A stretch of DNA of 64,000 nt. Origin: Cunninghamia lanceolata. Lineage: Eukaryota; Streptophyta; Pinopsida; Cupressales; Cupressaceae. The stretch is from the NCBI GenBank assembly GCA_027924645.1, contig BSBN01000187.1:15332001-15396000 (forward strand), given 5' to 3'. This document shows positions 42,883-55,084 of this stretch, piece after piece. The translations under genes and the position numbers were made by a program. Under the pieces are notes generated by a model. The model was not told where the DNA came from. It worked only from the letters and a program-made list of their open reading frames with translations, and did no database searches. Each line of letters starts with the position of its first letter. Position 1 is the stretch's first letter.

Positions 42883-44076
42883 TGTATACACCTAAAAATG
42901 GCTTGAGATAAATTAAATAAATATTTAATATTTATTTTATTCTTATTTCCTCTATCAATAAATAAATATACTAATTTATTTATTTGATTCACATTTATCC
43001 TATTTTTCCAATAATTAAATAAAATTTAATTTATTTAATTAAATATCTTAATTTGTCTAAAGTTATCTCTAATTAAATTATCCTAATTATTTAATTATTC
43101 TTCTAAGACAAAGAAATATTCCTAAAAGCCACATCATTCATCCACATTACCCTACACATCATTTGACACCTCACCTCCATGTTGCACCATAAATTAAATA
43201 TTAATAGTATTTAATTAAACATTTATCCTCAACACATTTCCTATTTCCTCTCAACCATCCCTACTTTGTAGAAGTTGGTCTCTCCATATCATCATGGTCA
43301 AAATTGACTATGAGACACTTGTCTCATAAGTCCTATATTCCCTCCAAGATCTCAACAAACATAGACTCCTTCTTCCATCTTTCTCTCATGGTCTTTGTGA
43401 GCATCTCACCATGTGGCTCCTTGTCCCACATATCTCTCCATCTTGTCAATGTAGTTGGAACATCCTCCTTCTATATCTCCCCTCATCCAACCAATTCAAC
43501 CTTTACCCTCCATGTCTTAAGACCAATTCCTCAACCATTGATCTTTTGCCACTTGGATCTAAGCCATCCTTTGCCTATAAAAGGAAGCCTCTCATCCTCA
43601 TTTTGAACAACACAAGAGAGATCATACTTACATGTTGCTAAAATCATATCAAATATCAAAAGTGTACCTTTGGCTTTCATTTGCATATAATTATCCTTAG
43701 CTATCTCTATTTGCATATCATTATCATTAGTCATCTCCATTGTTGCATTGCATTAGCTTCATCCAAACATTATCATAGTTTAGTGCATTGTAGAATCATT
43801 CACTTTGCATAAAATCCACCACAAGTCCATTCATCTTAGAGTCATCTTGAAACAAAGAAGTACATTCTGAGAGCATAATTACAATCAGTAAAATCAAGAT
43901 CTCAAGAAGATAGTACACGTGACATGAAGGAGAAATCTAAGTTTGAAGGTATAAATCATGTTTGCTTCAAATTCTATGTTTTTCTTAGTTTCATTGGTGA
44001 TTTTGGTTTGAGTAGAAATTTAGAGTTTTGTGGTAGCCTAATAGTTTTTACTATTGTTCTCCAAATTATCATCACA
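42883..44076 (+). repeat. 5' LTR of Tat element 1
   Basis: Starts TGTATACACCTAAAAATGG and ends ATCATCACA before the primer site. The 5' third is rich in TTTAATTAAATA palindromes, as in the LTR at 2300. A TATA box (CCTATAAAAGG, 43573-43583) precedes the presumed R region. Confidence 0.75.
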
Positions 44077-44080
44077 TTTT

Positions 44081-44098
44081 TGGTGCTCACCATGGGGC
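44081..44098 (+). promoter_or_regulatory. Primer binding site of Tat element 1
   Basis: TGGTGCTCACCATGGGGC, beginning with the TGG that pairs to the CCA end of a tRNA, four bases after the LTR. The tRNA was not identified. Confidence 0.6.
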
Positions 44099-46395
44099 CT
44101 TGCCCCAAATTTAATATACAAATTTGATTTTTTGTGTGTTTACAGTCGTAACAAAGCATTCCTACACATTTGTGTTCTAGTCTTGTGCATTCCTACCAGA
44201 GATAATTCCTACAGGAGAAAATACTATTTTTCTACACATTTAACCTATGTTTCTATGCGTATAAGCCATCTTTCTGTGCATATAATCTTTCTATGCATAT
44301 GATCCATCTTTCTGCACATTTGCTCTTTGTTTCTACACGTTTTAATCTGGCACTTTGGGTTTATGTTTTAGGACTAATTTGGTTACTAATCCAGGTGCAG
44401 CTATTGTTGAATGTCCAAGACTGTATGTCAAGACTACTAACATTTGTTTGTAGGTTTATTGCCTTTAGTAGGACACCATTTTTTCATTCATTCTTGCATT
44501 GGTAGTTTACTATCATTTATATTAAGTAGGGGAAAGTAATCTTACACATCCTTTTTACATACAATCAAAACATATTTAATCTAAGGGGTTAATTGACATT
44601 CCTTTTCTTTTCTTTGATCATACTACTATTGCATCTTTCGTGATTAGCTTAGTTGCACTTGGTTTAATCTAGGAGGTTAAATGAACAAGTGTTTTCTGTG
44701 TTTATGGGGTGATAGGTGTATGCTCTCCCCTTGTGCAAAACTTGGGTGATAAAAAACCAGATCCATCTCTTTTTATTTTCTATTTATTCCCAACAAAATC
44801 CCTAAAAAGTATCCCTTCTTCACTCTGTGGATTATGGATATGATCTTTTGGTTTTGTTCTTAGAAGGGCCTACCTTTTGGAGTGTGTTTCATCCAAGAGG
44901 GGATGACCCTAAGCAGATTTTTCCTTTGGATGGAAATACACATTGGTCAAGGTGAAAGCCAAGTCCTAACCAACATTAGCCTTTGCCATATGGTTCCAAT
45001 TTGAAAGGAGGCGTATTAACACTTTTGTGAAAGAAATTTTGCATTTGTGTAAGGTATATTACATTCCTAGTAAAGTTGGTTAAAGATTTTAGTGGCTTGC
45101 CAGATGCTCACAAGGTGTTGGTCCCCCAAAAAGCAACTAAAAACCTTATAGATAGTGATTACCTGATCTACCTTCAAACATTGCGATAATTTTTAATGCA
45201 AGGGTATTTCACCCCTAAGATACTCACCATAAGGTTCCCTTGAGATGAGACAAAAATCCCCGGCTTAGCATAAGCTACTTGTAGCTTTCTGGGGAAAGGG
45301 TGATTTGGTCATCCTTTTAGTCCTAGAGGTCCCTATCTATCCTCTCTCGCAAAGACAAAAAAGTGTACACACCCACATTAGGTGTGATGACATTTGAGTT
45401 GATGGAGATTCCAAGTGTGGGCTAATGTATTGCACTGAAGTCGTGTCCTTAGTAATAAGAAAGTGCTTGATTTGTCTTTAATTTGTGTTATATCCATGGA
45501 AATTTGGGTTTTTTATGAACCTTGAACATACACTCATTGTTACAAATAGCCATTGTGTTTTACTATCTATTGTGTCTTCTTGTCAAAAAATAGAGAAAAA
45601 GCATCCCAAAAATAATAGTTTACTTAGGAAAATGAACCAAAAACAAAACTGAAATTGATCAAACATAGTCACTGACATAGAAAATCATTGTTCCTATGCA
45701 TCTAATCTTTCTACACATATACCCTTTGTTTTGCACTTGTAATCACTATTTCTATGCATTTGAAATTGTGCATATTTCCTCTATTTTTGTGCATATACAC
45801 ACTATTTCTATGTATTTGATCATGCCAATACACAACAGAGGCTATTTGCTGAGGTCTTGAAAAAACAAACAAAATAGATTTGGATACCCTTTTCATCATA
45901 AATTTCATTTCTGGAGTCATACAAATCATACATGGACATCTTGCATTCATTTTAAAACATTCACACCTACATCTCACACTTAGCTTCCCAAAACAAACAA
46001 AATAAGATTTTCACAAAGTTCTTTTGAGATCTTATCATTTCAACAACAATTTTGTTAGTTTCCCTATATCAGGATCCATCATCGTTTATCTAGGAGCTAT
46101 ACTAAAAATCTTGACAAAGTTAGTCTCTATCATAGTGATATCCATCATCCCTATTTGACTTACTTTGGGTCACCCTTTCATAGCTATTTATCATAGCTCA
46201 AGATTACTGTTTAAACATGATCAAGATAAAAACTTTAGAAATCTTACCATCAACAGTTCAATCTAATCATATCATCTTTCACCCAAACTACACTCCATCA
46301 AAGCCATCACTTATATCCACACATCTTACATTCAACATCATTCATATAAACTTTGTATGGTTGAGACTAGCGCTCAAAAGAAAAGATGAAAAGAA
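44099..46395 (+). other. Noncoding leader of Tat element 1 with repeated TCTATGCAT motifs
   Basis: No long frame. TTTCTATGCATATGATCC-type units recur in two clusters (about 44160-44345 and 45690-45830). Long leaders are usual in Tat elements. Confidence 0.6.
44160..44345 (+). repeat. Degenerate tandem repeat of TTTCTATGCATAT / TTTCTACACATTT units
   Basis: About eight units of 18-24 bp, each built on TTTCT(A/G)(T/C)(G/A)CAT. A second cluster lies at about 45690-45830 in the same leader. Confidence 0.65.
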
Positions 46396-47800
46396 ATGAG
46401 TTCATTCAATGGTAGCAAAGGTCATTCTAGTGATTAAGAAGAAGAATAAATCTCTCAAGAAGAAGTTGTTAAATATCAACAGGACCCAAGGTTTCAAAAA
46501 CTATTGGACAAAGTCATAGCAATAGATCCACACAAATATTTCCTTCTACTTGCACAACAAGGAGCAAAGTTACCTCATGATTTTGACATTACCAACTTTA
46601 GAGAAACAATTCAAAAAAATGAAACTGAAGCTCCTAAGAACAAGGAAACTAAGGATGGAATAAATCCATTAGATACACTTACTCAACAAATCCAAGCTTT
46701 GCAACAACAATTTGTAGATTTACAAATTGGGTCCTCAACAAAATGATATTCACTAGAGGACATATCTCCCTATCCTTTTGATAAAAGCTTGGTTATGATA
46801 CCTTTCCCTACCAATTTTGAAGTACCCAAATTTGACAAATATAGGGGAAAAGGTGATCCTCATGGCCATATTAGGGAATTTAGAGCTGCATGTTTATAAG
46901 TTGCTCACAATGATACATATCTAATGTGACTCTTTCCACATAGCTTAGGAGATCAAGCCATGGAATGGTTCTCATGTCTACCTCTTGGAATTCATACATT
47001 TAATGAACTAGTAGATAAATTTGTAGCTCACTTCTCCTATAACATTGAACATGATATATAAATGTTAGATCTTTGCAACAATAAACAAAAGGGTGGAGAA
47101 TCCTTCACTACTTTCTTGCAAAGATGGAGGCAACTTGCAAGTAAATGTCCATATCACATCCCCCAAAAAAATGATATAAATCTTTGTCCACAATTTAAAC
47201 ATGGAATTAATCTATCAACTTCAAATCCAATGTTCCAATTCTTTTAGTAAGGTTATTGAGATGAGATTACTCATAGAAAAAGTATTAATAGCCAAAGGAC
47301 AAATTAAGATCTATAAGGATGTTACTAGTTCAAGCAACAACACTGACAAATCCATGTTTTAGACCAAGAATAAGAATATTTGGAATGATGGGGTGGTAGA
47401 TGCCAAACATGTTAAACCAACACAACCCATCTTAAATTTAGAAAGTCCACAAAACAATGCTTCTTCAAACAAACCAACCAATAATGAACCTAGACCAACA
47501 AGCTTCAATCCTCCCCACACAAGATTTACACCATTGGGAGAATCCATTGAATCTGCCTTAAGGAAACTTATTGCAAATAATCTCATAACACTTCCTATAG
47601 CAAGATAATATGAACCCAAATTTAAGCCCTCATGGTGGAAAGATTCTAATTATTGTGAATTTCATAGAAGCAAAGGTCTCAAAACAAATGATTGTCAAAG
47701 ATTGAAAAACATAATTCAAGACTTAATAGATAGAGGAGATATGTCAATTGATGGTGATACATCTAATTAAGAACATGTGGCATTTAACAATCTACTTCCT
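46396..47800 (+). pseudogene. Tat element 1 gag, broken
   Basis: Likely start ATG 46396 (MSSFNGSKGHSS). Then DKVIAIDPHKYFLLLAQQGA, a Gln-rich helix (LTQQIQALQQQFVDLQ), and the capsid signature KFDKYRGKGDPHGHIREFRA with EWFSCLPLGIHTF-like text. Next comes NKQKGGESFTTFLQRWRQLA (47062-47150), the retrotransposon gag region that forms the virus-like shell. At least two stops in the capsid and a frameshift near 47250-47390 break it. A segment near 47640-47720 (CEFHRSKGLKTNDCQRLK) resembles the short Cys/His motif seen in Tat gag. Confidence 0.8.
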
Positions 47801-48294
47801 AACTATGAGAAGGGAATTGACTCAAAAACAAACAATAGCGATAGTAATAATGCTAATTACATGAAATTATCTTATGAGTACACCATTAATCACATATCTG
47901 AATCTGATTCACATGTAAATGTGATTACCATTAACAACAAGCCTGATTGTAATGTTAGTACCCATCGAGAAAAGATACTCTTCAAGGGGCTCCACTCAAG
48001 CCATCTTCCATATCAAATCAATACAATGTCTTAGACCAACTCAAAAAGACACCAACACACATATCTATATTAGAGATTTTGCATATTTCACCATCTCACA
48101 AAGCTATCTTAGAAAAGGATCTATTAGAAACTACCATACCCAAAAATTTGGACCAAGAGCAGTTTCAAGCCATGGTGGGACATCTCACCACACCTCATTT
48201 CGTATCTTTCACTGAAAAGGATGATATGACCATTAACTGCCCTCATAATGCATCTCTCCACATTGAAGTACTTATTCACAAGCATAGAATCAAA

Positions 48295-49090
48295 TGAGTC
48301 ATGATTGATGGAGGAGCTGGTTTAAATATATGTACCTTAAAATTAATCCTTACATTAGGGTTTTCTAAAAATGTTGTAGATTCAAAGAAGAAAATCACTA
48401 TCAAAGCATATGATGAAGCAAAAAGAGCCTCTAAAGGAACTATTGTCTTACCCATAAGAGTTGGACCAATTGAAAAAGATGTGGTTTGTCAAGTCCTGGA
48501 CATGGATTTAGCCTATAATATTCTCCTTGGACACCCTTGGATTCATGCTTGATCAAAGTCGTACCATCTACTTATCACCAATGCATAAAATTTCCATACA
48601 ATGGTCAAGAGATTACAATCCAAGGAGATCCTGATCCCTTTCAATATTGCAATACCATCAAACCTAAACCTGTAGTCATTATACCCACTAACTGTGTAGC
48701 CTCATCATCTACATCCCATGTTGATATAAGCACATTAGCCTCTCCATCCAAATATGCTGAAATGAAAGTCAAGCTCAAGGACAAAGGCATTAGAGAGTAC
48801 TCTATTGAACAATCCTTTTGTATCTCCCAATTACCCCTTTCACCCAAATCCTATGGCAAACCATCCATGTCCAAACAATAGTCATTAAAGCATCTTGAAG
48901 CTCCTTTTATCAAATGGGGCAATCTATCAGAAGAAAGTGAACCCAAGTCACAAGAACAAAAAACATACTTACCAACTAAACAATATGACACATGTTTCAC
49001 TATTTTGCAAAAAATGGGGTATGATGGTCACAGTCCCATAGGCTTAAGAAAAAAAGGAATTATTGAACCCATACAACCTTCTTCATTATT
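48295..49090 (+). pseudogene. Tat element 1 protease and G-patch-like segment
   Basis: The aspartic protease reads VMIDGGAGLNICTL, with the catalytic Asp kept in the DGGA variant usual for this lineage, then LLGHPWIHA. A frameshift at about 48545 continues into a conserved tail (QCIKFPYNGQEITIQGD). Near 49005-49075 the frame shows ILQKMGYDGHSPIGLRKKG, a degenerate G-patch (Gly-rich nucleic-acid-binding motif) of the kind some plant Ty3 elements carry between protease and reverse transcriptase. The protease would cut the polyprotein during particle maturation. Confidence 0.7.
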
Positions 49091-50040
49091 TTCCCGAGAC
49101 ACTAAGGATTAGGTTATAAAGGAGATATCATAGAAAAGGCCACTACAAATCTAGTGGAGCAAATCCATAAATTCCAAGAGGGAAGTGAAATAGATTCTAA
49201 TCAATGGGAATGGGAAAGTCTTTCTAAGTTATCTGAAGAAGATAAGCATATTGATGTAGTTCAATCACACAATTCTACCAATACATATCATGAAGGACAA
49301 AGTTTGAGGTATAGACCAATGGAGTTAGATTTGCATAATATCAAGAGTGAGTCCCACGAGGAAGGTCGAATATCCCACGTGATAGATAATCTCGAGGAGA
49401 GTACTAATTTGGACCTTGGAGATACCACCATAAACCTAGAGAAATTTTCCATCCTAACTATTATTGCCCTTAATCTAGACCAACCAAATGATCCTCTTCT
49501 GTCAGTACATCCCAAACTTATAGATTGGGAACAACAAGAGGCCGCTGAACTAGATACCTTTAACAATGATGATGCTATTGTGGACCATCTAGGTCTTAAG
49601 GATCATCTACCTCTTGGAGATCATATGACAGGATTCACTATAGAACTTAATAACATGGCTTGTTTTGGAGAGAGTGCCAAGCCTTTTAGTCACAAAAATA
49701 TAACAATAAAAAATTGATCTAATGGTGAAAACCGCTCTGTGGTAGTATTAGATCATGAAAATAATAAAATGAAGGATGTATCTAATGGTGAAAACCTCTC
49801 TGAGGCACCAAAGGATGAAAGGCTTGACACTCTCCCCAATGCTATACATCAGGAGAGGTCTTCAGTCTTAGTAGAACCAGTAGAACCAGTGAACATTGGT
49901 ACAGAAGATAACCTAAAGATAATTCATCTAGCAGAATCTTTATCAGAACAAGAAAAAAAATAATTCATCAAATTCTTTAAATACAGATAGATTAATTTTT
50001 CTTTGTCATATGCGGATATGTCTGGCCTTGATCTAGATCT
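49091..50040 (+). pseudogene. Tat element 1 acidic linker between protease and reverse transcriptase
   Basis: A mostly open stretch (187 codons at 49154-49717 and 74 at 49739-49963) rich in Asp, Glu, Asn and Ser, with IDWEQQEAAELDTFNND. A segment containing SNGEN occurs twice about 60 bp apart (49717-49730 and 49782-49796). No domain was recognised. It is in frame with the reverse transcriptase that follows and is best read as polyprotein linker. Confidence 0.6.
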
Positions 50041-51960
50041 CATCATGCATCATTTATCAGTAGCTCTACTAGTTAAATGAGTGAAACAAAAGTCAAGAAA
50101 GATGCATCCACCTATAGCACTTTTAGTCAAAGAAGAGTTGAAGAAGTTGTTGGATGTAGGTTTCATCAGATCAATTGATTATCCTGAATGGATCTCCAAC
50201 ATTGTTCCTATTTCTAAACTAGACAAGAGAATCAGACTTTGCACAAATTTTAGAGATTTTAATAAAGCATGCCCCAAGGATGATTTTCCTTTACATAATA
50301 TAGACATCATTGTCGATCTGACAATACAACATACTATGTTATCTCTAATGGATGGATTTTCTGGTTATAATCAAATCAAAATAGCACCAGAAGACCAACA
50401 CAAAACTACCTTTACATGTCCATGGTGTACATAATGCTAGAATGTGATGTCATTTGGGTTAAAAAATGCAGGAGCTACCAATCAGAGAGCAATGACCACC
50501 ATTTTCCATGATATGATGCATACTATTATGGAAGATTATGTGGATGACATTCTAGGAAAATTACTCAAAAGGGAAGAACATCTGCATGTATTAGACAAGA
50601 CCTTTTAGTTACTAGAGCAATTCAATGTTCATTTCAATCCAAAGAAGTGTGTGTTCGGTGTCACATCTGGGAAGCTTTTAGGATACATAGTTTTAGCAAA
50701 TGGAATTGAGGTATATCCTACAAAAGTGAAAACTATAATAGAAATGTCGCCTCCTAAAAAAAATCAGTCAATTGAGATCATTACAAGGAAATTTGTAGTC
50801 TATCCGTTGGTTTATCTCACAGTTAGTCGACAAAAGTCATCCCTTCACTCATCTACTTCACAATAATGCTCCTTTCAGATGGGATGAGATGTGTGAACAG
50901 ACTTTTCAACTCTTGAAAGAATATTTGATGAATACACCAATATTGATGCCACCAATCCAAGGGAAACCATTGTTGCTTTATATTTCAACTACAACAACCT
51001 CTCTAGGAGCTCTACTGGCACAACAAGATTATGAAGGAAAAGAATGATCTATTTATTACATTAGTTGGACCTTAGTAGGCTATGAGCTATAGTATACACC
51101 TATTGAGTGAGCATGTCTTATTGTAGTCTTTGCATCTCAAAAGCTAAGATATTATATGCTAACTCATGAATTCAATCAAGTTAGTAGCCAAAATAGATCC
51201 GTTGAAATATTTACTTAGTGAGGCAGCTCTGACAGGAAGATTGGCAAGTGGGTCATGATCCTAAGAGAATTTGACATTGAATATGTAGATACAAAGGTAA
51301 TAAAAGGACAAATAATTTTAGATCAGCTAGTGGATGCACCACTTAATGATGAAAATCCATTAAATTTTGAGTTTCTAGATGAATCCATCTTCAATATAAC
51401 AACTCAAACATGGAAGCTTTATTTTGATGGATCTTACACATAGCATGGTGTAGGAGCAAGAATTTTGTTGGTTACACAACAAGGAGATACCATACCAAAA
51501 TCATATAGAATATTATTTCCTTCCACTAACAACGTGGTGGAATATGAAGCATTAGTCATTGGTCTCAAGATGGTTGTAGAGTGGAAAGTTCAAGAGATGG
51601 ATGTTTATGGAGATTCAAAACTAGTCATCAATCAGGTAAATGATGATTATTAGACCAAGGATGATAAGTTAATACCTTACAAGCCCATGGTAGATGACTT
51701 CAAAGAGTACTTTGTCATGATTTCTTTTGAACAAATACCTAGACTAGATAATAAAGCTACAAATGCCATGACAACTATTGCCTCACTCCTGGATATACAA
51801 GAAAATTAGTCACGTTATGAGTTCTTAGTAGAGAAATTGTCTAATCCTACGTATGATAACCCTGAAACCCAGATTATATGTCAAATAGTAGGATCTGATT
51901 CCCCTTTGTATGGAAACATTTATACCTACCTAAAAGAAAGCACATTGCCACCTAGCCTAT
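50041..51960 (+). pseudogene. Tat element 1 reverse transcriptase, RNase H and archaeal-type second RNase H
   Basis: RT: PIALLVKEELKKLLDVGFIR, FRDFNKACPKDDFPLHNID, LMDGFSGYNQIKIAPED, then EDYVDDIL near 50530, catalytic residues kept. The first RNase H follows in broken form (TFQLLKEYLMNTPILMPPIQ, LGALLAQQDYEGKE). The second, Tat-specific RNase H is at 51405-51650 (WKLYFDGSYT, NNVVEYEALVIGLKM, VYGDSKLVINQVN). A frameshift near 50900-51250 and scattered stops inactivate it. The frame ends near YENIYTYL, where integrase should begin; no integrase follows. Confidence 0.85.
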
Positions 51961-53367
51961 CAAGTAATCAACATAGGCAAGGCCATCTTCAATGAGCCCC
52001 TGAGGCACTAGGTTAGTCCCTTAGGGCCCATCACATCGAGGCTCCTATCCATACATCTCATCTTACCATAATCTATTACACTCCATAAATGGTCAAACTA
52101 TGTTACCTCTGTGACTTCATGTAGGCAAGGCCATCATCGATGAGCCCTTGAGGCACTAGGTCAGTCCCATAGGGCCTGTTGCATTAATTCTCCTATCAAT
52201 TCATCCATATATTTTCATCCATAATAAGTAGGTTCTTTACTTCACTAGGGGAAAAATCCTTGACTTAGTTGTATAATTGGATTCTTAAGTGCCACAAACC
52301 TAGAGAATAACAATATGGATTGTGATAGTATCTTCAGACAACAAACAACATAATAATAAGATTTTAAACAAAATCTTGATGTAAGACATTAACCTATACT
52401 AGACAAACAACAACTTGCCTAAACTATTAGGATGATTATATCTGTTATGACAAGAAACAATATCTATGGAAAGATGATTTAATGGATGTTGTAAGTGTAA
52501 GTCTTATGTCTTGATTTTTGTTATCATGTTTCCTATGCTACTCAACCATGTTCAAGACTAGAGAAGCTATGATGGGCATGATTATTTCATTTGTTTGTTG
52601 TTTGTAGGTTAATCTTTAGTAATGTGAAGACTTGTCTAATGACATGATTAGCAAAAGATCATCAAGGATGTTATGGGTCTAAGCATGAAAGAGTACAATC
52701 CTTGTCTGTTGATACATGCAAACAATACTCAGGTCATCTCAGTTCAATTTCACCTAGATGCTTGTATTAACTTGCTAAATCAAAATCCATGTAAAAGATA
52801 CTTAGGTCATCTTGATTTAATTATACCTAGATAATTGTATTCTATTACAATATTTTTAAAATCTCAATGATGAAAAACAATTTCAAACATGTATACAAGA
52901 TGACAAGGTCTCATTCATGCATATTAATTTTGCATTTCATTTCATTTATAAGCATTTCATAGTTATCATTTTCCAAGTTATGATTTCATAGTTATCTCTT
53001 GTGTTTATTCAAGGCTTAAGATCCAAGTCATTTATGTTATTCCTCTAAGTTGTTCTTCTATCCAAGTCATTTTTAATTCTTCCAAGTGATCTTTTATTTA
53101 GGATTGAGTATACTTGGCATAACAAAAATAAATCATTATCATTGTGCATATCATAGGCATTGCAATCAAAAATTCATATTCTTTTAGTGCATTATCTAAA
53201 AAACATTTAGATCATGATTTCAAAGTAATTCATATAGTGATGTCATATGTCAACATAGGTCTCACAAATAACACTATCATCAAAATTAAAAACAAAAGAT
53301 AACATTGTCATAGCATTTGCATATTATATCATCATACATAGAAACTTAAAACTATAACGTAAAAAAT
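51961..53367 (+). other. Noncoding tail after Tat element 1 coding region
   Basis: Begins with two copies of the GGCAAGGCCATC unit (51974-52034, 52122-52182). Further on, a segment of about 43 bp with AGGTCATCT and ACCTAGAT is duplicated (about 52733-52775 and 52799-52843). No gene. The direct switch from second RNase H to 3' noncoding text implies deletion of integrase. Confidence 0.6.
51974..52182 (+). repeat. GGCAAGGCCATC unit, copies 2 and 3
   Basis: Two units of about 60-70 bp spaced 148 bp apart, each with GAGGCACTAGGT and AGTCCC-TAGGGCC. Both match 980-1050. Confidence 0.8.
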
Positions 53368-54833
53368 TGTCCTCCTCTATGGAATGGTATAATTTCCCTT
53401 GGTTTAGCTCCTCGCCTTGGTGACCTCTCAACCTTTTTCTTTCTGACCTTCCCAAAACCATGATTAACTAGGTCTAGTTCCAAAATGTTCACCTTTTGAG
53501 ATAACTTTTTGATAGAACCTCGAAATAGAATCTGGAATAGGGACCCCTAGGACCCCCTTGATGCAGATTTGATTGTAAAATGGGGGCTTGGACTCAAGTG
53601 CCCATGCCCTAGTCCTGCCCTATTTTCTAAAATTTTAAATCTCAGTGGGGTGTTGGCTCCTGCCGTATGCCTCGGGATTCCATTTTTAAATTCTTGGTTT
53701 TCATGCGATATCGAGACGTTATTTCAAAATTTGAATTTCCCTAAAGCTAGCTATAAAGACATTTGAAAATAATTTCAATAGACACAATTCTTATGCAAGC
53801 TTGATACCAAAACTCTGCCAAAATTGCTATTGAAGATCAGCTACTTGTTGAAGCTCTTGAAAGTTATTTGAATTTTCTATGATGGAGATAATGGATGGAG
53901 ATTAGGAATCAAGATATTGAGTCTATCTTGGTCTTCCTAGGGTTGTACACCTTTTGCATGATCGGGAGAAGGGTTGAAGCCTCCAACATCGATCTTGGAG
54001 ATCCTCTACATATATTGTTGATTCACCTTCTTATTCATGCAAGTCTTCATTTGTTTTCATCTCCTCGAGGTGAAGTTGTATGTGTTTATTGATTTGAAGC
54101 AAGTTGTTGATCTTCCCTTGATTGAGACATCTAGGGTTTGATATTTCTATATACACATTGTTAGGTTGGCACACACTTCTGCAAATCTTTATCTCTGGCT
54201 ATTGTTAAGGTAGAAATACCAAAAACAGGGCTTGAATAAGGCAAGCTCCTATATAGCTACAACATCTTTTTCCTTCTTTTGTAGGTGCAGATTGTGTTTT
54301 GTAGGTTATGGCGGAAAGAAGCTACAAAGAGAAGGATAGTGCGGGTACAGTCATCATCGACTTTTAGATTTCCAGATCCCGACACTTGTGGGACTAATGA
54401 GAGGGTGCCCTAGTCCAACTAGGGAATATTTCTGAAATCTAGGAGCCATTTGGGGTTGTCATTTGGGGAATATTTTTTGTGACGGGAATTTACAGGACTA
54501 AAGAGCGGGTTCCCTAGTCTAGTTGGCCCTCAGATTCCAAGTGCACAGTTTCTGAAACTCTTTCTCTACATTTTTGTGATCTATTTTTCCTGTTTCATCA
54601 TCTGATTTCATAAATCTCTATTATAAGGTATAATTAGGGTTTATTTGATTAATGAGTAAAGACACTTGATAAAACCTTAATTAGGCTCTTGAATTAGACA
54701 TAGCAAGCATAAGGGATAGACAAGTAACTTGTAGATTGACCTCAAACTCAATCCTTGTCCTCCCAATGTTTAGCATGGTGAAAAAGTAGCACTTTACATT
54801 ATTAAGACAAATCTACAATTTTTACCCTAAACA
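53368..54833 (+). repeat. 5' LTR of Tat element 2 (start tentative)
   Basis: The end is set by CCCTAAACA just before a primer site. The start TGTCCTCCTCTATGG is the most likely TG but has no partner to confirm it. A TATA box (CTATAAAGAC, 53751-53760) lies about 380 bp in. The sequence differs from the LTR of Tat element 1, so this is another family. Confidence 0.55.
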
Positions 54834-54836
54834 TTT

Positions 54837-54852
54837 TGGTGAACCCGAGCTT
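54837..54852 (+). promoter_or_regulatory. Primer binding site of Tat element 2
   Basis: TGGTGAACCCGAGCTT, starting three bases after the LTR. The tRNA was not identified. Confidence 0.6.
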
Positions 54853-55084
54853 TAAAGAACTTGCATCCTTTTAAACTTCAGATTTGAACTAATTTGTTGT
54901 CCTAGAGCATAATTAGATTGAAAAACTCTCTTTTGTGAAATTATATGCATGGAATTGTGAATCATATTCTTTATCTTTTCACTAAAAGAGTTGGAAATTA
55001 ACATTATTTTTGTTGTATATAGTATCTCATTTTCATAGGCCATCATTTTACATTTAAATCTTGGGGTAAATAGAGCATGTTAAA

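Larger units (their letters stand above)
42883..53367 (+). mobile_element. Tat-lineage Ty3 element 1, inserted in copia pol; right end not seen
   Basis: Order: 5' LTR, primer site, noncoding leader of 2.3 kb, gag, protease, G-patch-like linker, reverse transcriptase, two RNase H domains, then a noncoding tail. The additional archaeal-type RNase H after the usual one and the RT text KACPKDDFPLHNID place it in the Tat/Ogre lineage. Integrase and 3' LTR are missing before the next element starts. Insertion into copia RT is marked by TGTATACACC starting inside the reading frame; GTATT (42878-42882) would be its target-site duplication. Confidence 0.85.

Noticed and set aside
44160..44345. CRISPR-like spaced repeats
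   Set aside because: Units are degenerate, contiguous and without constant repeat/variable spacer structure; the context is a plant retroelement leader.
48641..49566. Minus-strand frames opposite Tat pol
   Set aside because: Antisense shadows of the protease-RT linker.
53569..54092. Two 65-codon frames
   Set aside because: They lie within U3/R of a probable LTR and show no protein features.
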